Below, piece by piece: positions 57,101-64,000 of a stretch of 64,000 nucleotides of DNA. The translations under genes were made by a program, and so were the position numbers. The notes under the pieces are model-generated. The model was not told the DNA's origin. It did not search any database and saw nothing but the letters and a program-made list of their open reading frames with translations. Source of the DNA: Zea mays (lineage: Eukaryota; Streptophyta; Magnoliopsida; Poales; Poaceae); NCBI RefSeq assembly GCF_902167145.1, contig NC_050099.1:10430434-10494433 (forward strand), written 5' to 3'. Every line of letters starts with the position of its first letter. Within the stretch, counting starts at the first letter, position 1.

Positions 57101-57368
57101 GTATAGTATTCATTATCTCCAATTTTCCCCAATTTGCACTTTTAGGATTAAATCCAATTCTCTTCTCATTATTATGTTTCCATGTTGTTCTTGTTTTTTT
57201 GTCACAAAATGCACACCAAATAAAGTCCAGCATGATGCACAGGTTATTTTTGTGTTCTTGGTTCTATTTATCCACTTTTAACTAGTGTTGATCACATGTA
57301 ATGAATAGTAGAGACCACAACTATTGGGATTATCTCTATCCTCTCTTATTACACTTTTGAGTATTACA
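54185..57368 (-). repeat. 5' LTR of element F (3184 bp)
   Basis: Direct repeat of 45841-49057, lacking 33 bp after the TTTGATA at about 55740-55745. Confidence 0.95.
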
Positions 57369-57373
57369 GTAAG
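57369..57373. repeat. Right target duplication of element F
   Basis: GTAAG, identical to 45836-45840. Confidence 0.95.
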
Positions 57374-58889
57374 CGGGCGTATGATGGTCAAGGAAGCAAG
57401 ATATGTTGATGATGCATTGAACGGCCCAATGCCCATCTATGAGCCTCAACCCGTTGCACTCAAGGCAACATGCAGCAGCAGGGAGGCGCTACTTAGCAAG
57501 GTGGCACAAGTTGAGGCTACCGGGCTAAATGAAGATGAAATGGCCCTCATCATCAAGCGCTTCAAGACGGCGCTAAAAGGACGCAAGGAGCATCCCAACA
57601 AGAGCAAAGCAAAGGGAAAGCACTCCTGTTTTAAATGTGGTAAGACAGGTCATTTCATAGCAAATTGTCCCGATAATGCTAATGACCAGGAACAAGATAA
57701 GAGCAGGAAGAGGGAGAAGAAGAAGGCCTACAAGAAGGCGAAGGGCGAGGCGCACCTTGGAAAAGAATGGGATTTGGATTGCTCTTCTTCTGACTCCGAC
57801 GACGAAGGAGTCGCCGCCTCGGCCTTCAACAAGTCGTCTCTCTTCCCCAACGAGCGCCACACCTGCCTCATGGCAAAGGAGAAAAAGGTAAGCACTCGAG
57901 ATACCCCTAAGTATACTACTTCAAGTGATGATGACTCTAGTGATGATGAAGTAGATTACACAAGTTTATTCAAAGGTTTAGATAGAACTAAAGTAGATAA
58001 AATCAATGAATTGATTGACGCTTTAAATGAAAAGTATAGACTCTTAGAAAAACAAGAGGATATTTTGTATGAAGAGCATGATAAGTTTGTTAGTGTACAA
58101 AAATCTCTTGCTTTAGAGGTTAAAAGGAATGAAATGCTTTCTTCTGAATTATCTGCTTGTCATGAAACTGTGTCTAGCTTAAAGAGTATTAATGATGATT
58201 TAAATGCTAAGCTAGAAGTTATTAATAAATTTAGTTCTTGTGTAGAGCATGTTGTCATTTGTAATAGGTGTAAGGATTTTGATGTTGATGCGTGTGTTGA
58301 ACACCTTACTTCTATTACAAAATTAAATGGTGAAGTGGCAAGTCTTAATGCCCAACTTAAAACTTGCAAAAATGACTTTGATAAGTTAAAATTTGCTAGG
58401 GATGCCTACACCGTTGGTAGACATCCCTCAATTAAGGATGGACTTGGCTTTCGAAAGGAAGCCAAGAACTTAACAAGTCAAAGGGCTCCAATTTCCAACA
58501 AGGAGAAAGGGAAGGCCCCTATGGCTAGTAGTAGTCAAAAGAATCATGCTTTCATGTACCATGATAGAAAATTTTCTAGAAATTTTCATTATAATAGGAG
58601 TTATAACGCTTTTGACTCACATGCCATGATTGGTTCAAGTTCTAATTTTAATGGTAGGCCTAGGAGAAATTTTGTGTCTCATGCTCCTAGGAAAGTGTGT
58701 AATAAATCTACCACTGTCTTTCATGCTTGCGACACTAAGTATGTACTTTCATGTAAAAATGAAAAAGTGGTTGCTAGAAAGATGGGGTCCAAATGCAAGG
58801 GAGACAAGACTTGCATTTGGGTCCCAAAGACTATTGTGACTAACCTGGTAGGACCGAACAAGAGTTGGGTACCTAAAACCCAAGACTAA
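57374..58889 (+). pseudogene. gag: gag of Sirevirus E, C-terminal part
   Basis: Open from the F border to TAA at 58887-58889, in the frame that matches the N-terminal part. CCHC knuckle CFKCGKTGHFIANCP at 57627-57671, lysine-rich block, acidic block, a long coiled-coil-like region (LFKGLDRTKVDKINELID onward), and the basic WVPKTQD end. It is the best-preserved Sirevirus gag C-terminus here. Confidence 0.93.
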
Positions 58890-58895
58890 ATTGCC

Positions 58896-61800
58896 GTGCA
58901 GGTTTATGCATCCGGGGGCTCAAGCTGGATTATCGACAGCGGATGCACAAACCACATGATGGGGGAGAAGAAGATGTTCACCTCCTACATCAAGAACAAG
59001 GATTCCCAAGACACGATAATCTTTGGAGATGGGAACCAAGTCAAGGTAAAAGGCCTGGGCAAGATAGCAATCACCAACGAGCACTCAATTTCTAATGTGT
59101 TTTTAGTCGAGTCGCTTGGTTATAATCTCTTGTCTGTAAGTCAATTGTGCCACATGGGCTACAATTGTTTGTTTGCAAATGTAGATGTGTCTGTCTTTAG
59201 AAGGAGTGATGGTTCATTAGCTTTTAAGGGTGTACTATACGACAAACTCTACTTAGTGGATTTTTCAAAAGAGGAGGCCGATCTAGATGCATGATTACTT
59301 GCTAAGACTAGCATGGGCTGGTTGTGGCATCGCCGTCTAGCACATGTTGGGATGAAGAACCTTCATAAACTTCTAAAGGGAGAACATGTGTTAGGACTAA
59401 CCAATGTTTATTTCGAAAAAGATAGACCTTGTGCAACTTGTCAGGAAGGAAAACAGGTGGGAAGCACTCATCACAACAAGAATGTGATGACGACATCAAG
59501 ACCACTGGAGCTACTTCATATGGACCTCTTCGGACCTGTCGCCTAGCTCAGCATCAGGGGAAGTAAGTATGGTCTTGTTATTGTTGATGATTTTTCTCGC
59601 TTCACTTGGGTATTCTTTTTGCAGGATAAATCAGAAACCCAAGGGACCCTAAAGCGCTTTCTAAGGAGAGCTCAAAACGAATTTGAGCTCAAGGTGAAGA
59701 AGATAAGAAGCGACAATGGGTCCGAATTCAAGAACTTACAAGTGGAGGAGTTCCTTGAGGAGGAAGGAATTGAGCACGAGTTATCTGCTCCCTACACACC
59801 GCAACAAAATGGTGTGGTAGAGAGGAAGAACAGGACGCTCATCGACATGGCGAGGACGATGCTTGGAGAGTTCAAGACGCCTGAGCGGTTTTGGTCAGAA
59901 GCTATGAACACAGCTTGCCACGCCATAAACCGGGTCTACCTTCATCGCCTCCTCAAGAAGACTTCATATGAGCTTCTAACCGGTAAAAACTCAATGTTTC
60001 ATACTTTCGTGTATTTGGGAGTAAACGTTACATTCTAGTGAAGAAAGGTAGAAATTCCAAATTTTCTCCCAAAGCTGTAGAAGGGTTTGTGCTAGGTTAT
60101 GACTCAAATACAAAGGCGTATAGAGTCTTCAACAAATCATCGGGTTTGGTTGAAGTCTCTAGCAACGTTGTATTTGATGAAACTAATGGCTCTCCAAGGG
60201 AGCAAGTTGATCTTGATGATGTAGATGAAGATGATGTTCCAACGGACGCAATTCGCACCATGGCGATTGGAGATGTGCGACCACAGGAACATGAGGAGCA
60301 AGATCAACCCTCTTCCTCAACGACGGTGCATCCCCCAACTCAAGATGATGGACAGGTTCCTCAAGAGGAGGCGTGTGATCAAGGGGGAGCACAAGAAGAC
60401 CCAGCAATGGAGGAAGAAGCACCACGGGCCCCTCCAACTCAAGTCCGAGCGACGATTCAAAGGAATCATCCCGTCGACCAGATTTTGGGTGATATAAGCA
60501 AGGGAGTAACTACTCCCTCAAGACTAGCTAACTTTTGTGAGCATTACTCATTTGTCTCTTCTATTGAGCCTTTCAGGGTAGAAGAGGCCTTGCTAGATCC
60601 GGACTGGGTGTTGGCCATGAAGAAAGAGCTCAACAACTTCAAGCGAAATGAAGTTTGGACCCTGGTGCCACGTCCAAAGCAAAATGTTGTGGGAACCAAG
60701 TGGGTGTTCCGCAACAAGCAAGACGAGCACGGGGTGGTGACACGAAACAAGACTCGACTTATGGCAAAAGGTTATGCCCAAGTTGCAGGTTTGGATTTTG
60801 ACGAGGCTTTTGCTCCTATGGCTAGGCTAGAGTCTATTCGCACTTTGTTAGCCTATGCCGCTCACCACTCTTTCAGGTTGTTTCAAATGGACGTGAAGAG
60901 CGCCTTCCTCAACGGGCCAATCAAGGAGGAGGTGTACATGGAGCAACCCCTGGCTTTGAGGATGAACGGTACCCCGACCATGTGTGTAAGCTCTCTAAGG
61001 CGCTCTATGGACTTAAACAAGCCCCAAGAGCATGGTATGAATGCCTTAGAGATTTCCTAATTGCTAATGCTTTCATGGTTGGGAAAGCCGATCCAACTCT
61101 TTTCACTAAGACTTGTGATGGTGACCTATTTGTGTGCGAAATTTATGTCGATGACATAATATTTGGTTCTACTAACCAAAAGTCTTGTGAAGAGTTTAGC
61201 AGGGTGATGATGCAGAAATTTGAGATGTCAATGATGAGCGAGCTGAACTACTTCCTTGGTTTCCAAGTGAAGCAACTCAAGGACGGCACCTTCATCTCCC
61301 AAACGAAGTACACGCAAGACTTGCTCAAGCGGTTTGGGATGAAGGACGCCAAGCCCGCAAAGACACCAATGGGAACCGACGGGCATGTCGACCTCAACAA
61401 AGGAGGTAAGTCCGTTGATCAAAAGGCATACCGGTCTATGATAGGTTCCTTGCTTTACTTATGTGCTAGTAGACCGGATATTATGCTTAGCATTTGCATG
61501 TGTGCTAGATATCAATCCGACCCAAGGGAATGTCACCTTGTGGCCGTTAAGCGAATTCTTAGATATTTAGTTGCTACGCCTTGCTTCGGGATCTGGTATC
61601 CAAAGGGGTCTACCTTTGACTTGATTGGATATTCAGACTCCGATTATGCCGGGTGCAAGGTTGATAGGAAGAGTACATCAGGGACGTGCCAATTCCTAGG
61701 AAGGTCCCTGGTGTCTTGGAGCTCAAAGAAACAAACTTCTGTTGCCCTATCCACCGCTGAGGCCGAGTATGTTGCCGCAAGACAGTGTTGCTTGCAACTA

Positions 61801-62080
61801 CTTTGGATGAGGCAAACCCTCCGGGACTTTGGCTACAATCTGAGCAAAGTCCCACTCCTATGTGACAATGGCGGATAATCCTGTTGAACACAGTCGCACT
61901 AAGCACATAGACATCCGGCATCACTTTCTAAGAGACCACCAGCAAAAGGGAGATATCGAAGTGTTTTATGTTAGCACCGAGAACCAGCTAGCCGATATCT
62001 TTACCAAGCCTCCAAATGAGAAGACCTTTTGCAGGTTGCGTAGTGAGCTAAATGTCTTAGATTCACGTAACTTGGATTGA
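58896..62080 (+). pseudogene. pol: pol of Sirevirus E: protease, integrase, RT, RNase H (broken)
   Basis: Protease SSWIIDSGCTNHM (D at 58935); zinc-binding region (WHRRLAHVGMKNLHK ... CATCQ); integrase core (LLHMDLFGPVA ... SDNGSEF ... TPQQNGVVERKN); RT ([19 protein letters not shown] at 61144-61158); RNase H (YSDSDYAGCKVDRKS). Damage relative to C: TGA near 59293, TAG near 59545, a 1 bp deletion near 59985, a 1 bp deletion in a C-run near 60949, and a 17 bp deletion at about 61868 that removes the ESAIR segment of RNase H. It ends LDSRNLD at 62080. Confidence 0.94.
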
Positions 62081-62857
62081 TTTATAGCATACATGTGTTT
62101 GATTCTTTTGATCATGTTCCTTTATGCATTTTATTACTTAATTATGGTTCTCAAGTTGTGCAAGGAATTCCCGGACCTCACAAGTCCATGTGTGAGTGAT
62201 GCACATATTTAGGGGGAGATGTGCTACAACTTGACCCTTTGAGACTAACCATGTGTTTGAGTTTATTTGATTTAGTGTCAAAAGTGAATTGAAAGGGAAA
62301 GGTGAACTTGGACCATGTAAGACTTCCACTGCACTCCGATGTGAGGGTAATTAACTACAAGTTCATCTCTATGCTCTTATTGCCTTTTTGCTCTTAATTG
62401 AGAATTTTGGTGAGGCAATGGGGTTAAAAGGCCAAAAATAATCCCATTTTGGTGCTTGATGCCAAAGGGGGAGAAATTAAGGCTAAAGCAAATGGATCAG
62501 CTACCACTTGAGAATTTTGAAAATAGTAGAGCTAGAACTTTTGATTTGTCAAAATACTCTTACAGTCAAATTTTGGTCTCTTGTGGGGAGATTTTATGAT
62601 TATGGGAAAAAGGGGGAGTTTTTGGTACTTAATAAATTTTTCATTTGGATTATCTTTCTTTATGCCCAAACAAGTGTGTTTGACTTAGAGATAGGAAAAT
62701 GAATTTGATTTGCAAAAAACAAACCAAGTGGTGGCAAAGAACGATCCAAATATGTCAAAACTTGTAAAAGACAATTTTTGTTCTAAATTGCATTGATGTT
62801 GCACTTCTATTTGTTGCTTTTTGTTGTGTTGGCATAAATCACCAAAAAGGGGGAGAT
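62081..62857 (+). other. 3' non-coding region of Sirevirus E with repeated polypurine tracts
   Basis: About 780 bp. It contains AGGGGGAGATG (about 62210), AAAGGGGGAGAAA (about 62464), AAAAAGGGGGAG (about 62608) and the terminal AAAAAGGGGGAGAT (62844-62857) next to the 3' LTR. Sireviruses are known for several such copies. No ORF. Confidence 0.8.
62844..62857 (+). promoter_or_regulatory. Polypurine tract, Sirevirus E
   Basis: AAAAAGGGGGAGAT directly before the 3' LTR TGAAAGGG. Confidence 0.88.
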
Positions 62858-64000
62858 TGAAAGGGAAATGTGCCCTTGGGCCATTTCTAATGTGTTTTGG
62901 TGATTAAGTGCCCAATACATTTTCTCTAAGTGCTAATTTGTGCCAAAGAGTGAAGAAGTGCAAATCATATAACAAGGTACGTTTCTAGACTTAGTACATT
63001 GATTTGAGTACTAATGTATTGTGTCTAAGTGCTAGAAATAGGAGAAATTGGTTGGAAAAGAGTTGGCTGTGTACAGTCGACTGCAGCTTGGTCTGGGTGC
63101 ACCGGACTGTCCGGTGGTGCACCGGACAGTGTCCCGTGCGCTAGACCAATCTCGGTGAACAGGCCACTCTCGGGACTCGACGGCGGTGTACGACTATAAA
63201 TCACCGGACTGTCCGGTGGTGCACCGGACTGTCTGTTGAGTCATCCGCAGTGAAGTCATCGCTCTCAGGAAACGTTCAACGGCGTACGGCTAAAATTCAC
63301 CGCACTGTCCGGTGAGCCAATGGTCAACTGCGCCAAAGGTCGGCCGCGCAATCCGCGCGCGACGCGTGGACGCGCCAACGATCGGCAGGGGGCACCGGAC
63401 AGTCCGATGTGCACCGGACAGTGTCCGGTGTGCCAAATGCCGCAAATCTGCAATGGTCGGATGCACCAGAAAAGGAAGGAGATCACGCACCGGACAGCTA
63501 CAGGGACTGTCCGGTGGCACACCGGACTGTCCGGTGCGCCACCCGATAGAAGGCAAGAATGGCCTTCCAAGAATGCCTCCAATGGCTCCTAGCTGCCTTG
63601 GGGCTATAAAAGGGACCCCTAGGCGCATGGAGGAGCTACCCAAGCATACTTTGAGCATTCTAAGTCTTCCACACTCCGTCTCCACGCACTTGATTGACTT
63701 TGTTAGTGATTTGAGCTCCGTTCTAGTGGTGAACTCGTTGTGCTTCATTTGAGCTCAAGTCTTGGCTTGTGTGCGTGTGTATTGCTGCGGATTTGTGTGC
63801 GTTGCTTCCCACCCTTACTCTTGTGTTTTCACTTTGATCTTTGTTGTAAGGGCGAGAGACTCCAACTTGTGAAGATTCCTCGCGAACGGGAAAAGAGATA
63901 AGAAAGAAGAACACCGAGGTATTCAAGTTGATCATTAGATCACTTGAAAGGGGTTGAGTGTGACCCTCGTCCATTGGGACGCCACAACGTGGAGGTAGGC
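62858..64000 (+). repeat. 3' LTR of Sirevirus E (cut by window edge)
   Basis: Direct repeat of 43620-44766. The palindrome array is at about 63100-63540 and the TATA box at 63605-63612. The last ~185 bp of the LTR lie beyond the window. Confidence 0.94.
63605..63612 (+). promoter_or_regulatory. TATA box, 3' LTR of E
   Basis: TATAAAAG at the place equivalent to 44373-44380. Confidence 0.75.

Larger units (their letters stand above)
45841..57368 (-). mobile_element. Element F: complete Gypsy chromovirus (Tekay-like), 11,528 bp
   Basis: Minus-strand order: 5' LTR (57368-54185), primer site, leader, gag-pol in one frame (53688-49096, four TAG stops), polypurine tract, 3' LTR (49057-45841). Perfect 5 bp GTAAG duplications flank it. 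The LTRs are 3,184 and 3,217 bp; a 33 bp deletion in the 5' LTR explains the difference. By eye they differ by about 3%, so F is older than D. LTR ends and layout resemble D, but there is no extra ORF before gag. Confidence 0.97.
43620..64000 (+). mobile_element. Sirevirus E (Copia, Opie/Ji-like), interrupted by F; 3' LTR cut by window edge
   Basis: 5' LTR (43620-44948), primer site, gag (interrupted by F at 45841-57368), pol, 3' non-coding region with repeated polypurine tracts, and 1,143 bp of the 3' LTR (62858-64000). It must be older than F. Both E LTRs are partly comparable and differ mainly in the palindrome array. Confidence 0.95.

Noticed and set aside
1..64000. Host genes, tRNA, rRNA or CRISPR
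   Set aside because: All recognisable coding sequence is retrotransposon gag, pol or element-borne ORFs. I found no convincing host gene or RNA gene by reading.

Overview
The window looks like intergenic DNA from a large grass genome, most likely maize (Zea mays) or a close relative. The basis is the content: Opie/Ji-like Sirevirus copies with arrays of the CACCGGACNGTCCGGTG palindrome in their LTRs, Tekay-type chromoviruses with 3-4 kb LTRs, a Tat-lineage Gypsy LTR, Tourist-like and hAT-like MITEs, and nested insertions. I see no host gene, rRNA, tRNA or CRISPR. Nearly every base can be assigned to one of eight LTR retrotransposons (named A-F, X and T here) or three MITEs.

Layout, left to right. 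Element A (Gypsy chromovirus, + strand) fills 1-13115. Its 5' LTR is cut by the window edge and carries a 137 bp MITE at 3446-3582; its 3' LTR is complete (8778-13115). A sits inside the protease region of Sirevirus B (- strand, 13116-17013), which also carries a 137 bp MITE (13143-13279). After about 290 bp of unassigned DNA comes T, a Tat-lineage Gypsy LTR, PBS and decayed interior (17301-22794). T contains a 398 bp hAT-like MITE (19372-19769) and a decayed intron-containing gene on the opposite strand (22793-20231). T is cut at 22795 by Sirevirus C (+ strand). C is interrupted in its reverse transcriptase by complete chromovirus D (- strand, 28735-42131) and resumes at 42137. In its 3' non-coding part C is cut by the LTR of an unidentified element X (43118-43619, - strand). 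X in turn is cut by Sirevirus E (+ strand, 43620 to beyond the window). E is interrupted in gag by complete chromovirus F (- strand, 45841-57368) with perfect 5 bp target duplications.

The order of events can be read from the nesting: B before A; T before C; C before D and X; X before E; E before F. Divergence between paired LTRs, counted by eye, is about 1% for D, 1.3% for A and 3% for F, so D is the youngest datable insertion. All gag-pol frames are broken, mostly by stops that look like C-to-T changes (CAG to TAG). D is nearly intact, with only two stops in a 1,524-codon gag-pol frame.

The most interesting item is in D. Upstream of gag it has an extra sense ORF of about 335 codons (38313-37306, one internal TAG). 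Its first residues, MARLRHTARKSV, copy the histone H3 N-terminal tail in exact register around lysine 9. The same element encodes an integrase with a C-terminal chromodomain-like segment, a module class that reads H3K9 methylation. This suggests possible histone-tail mimicry by a chromovirus. Also notable: in all three chromoviruses the gag start codon (and that of the extra ORF) lies directly after a 3' splice-site-like AG, and the antisense gene in T has several recognisable introns.
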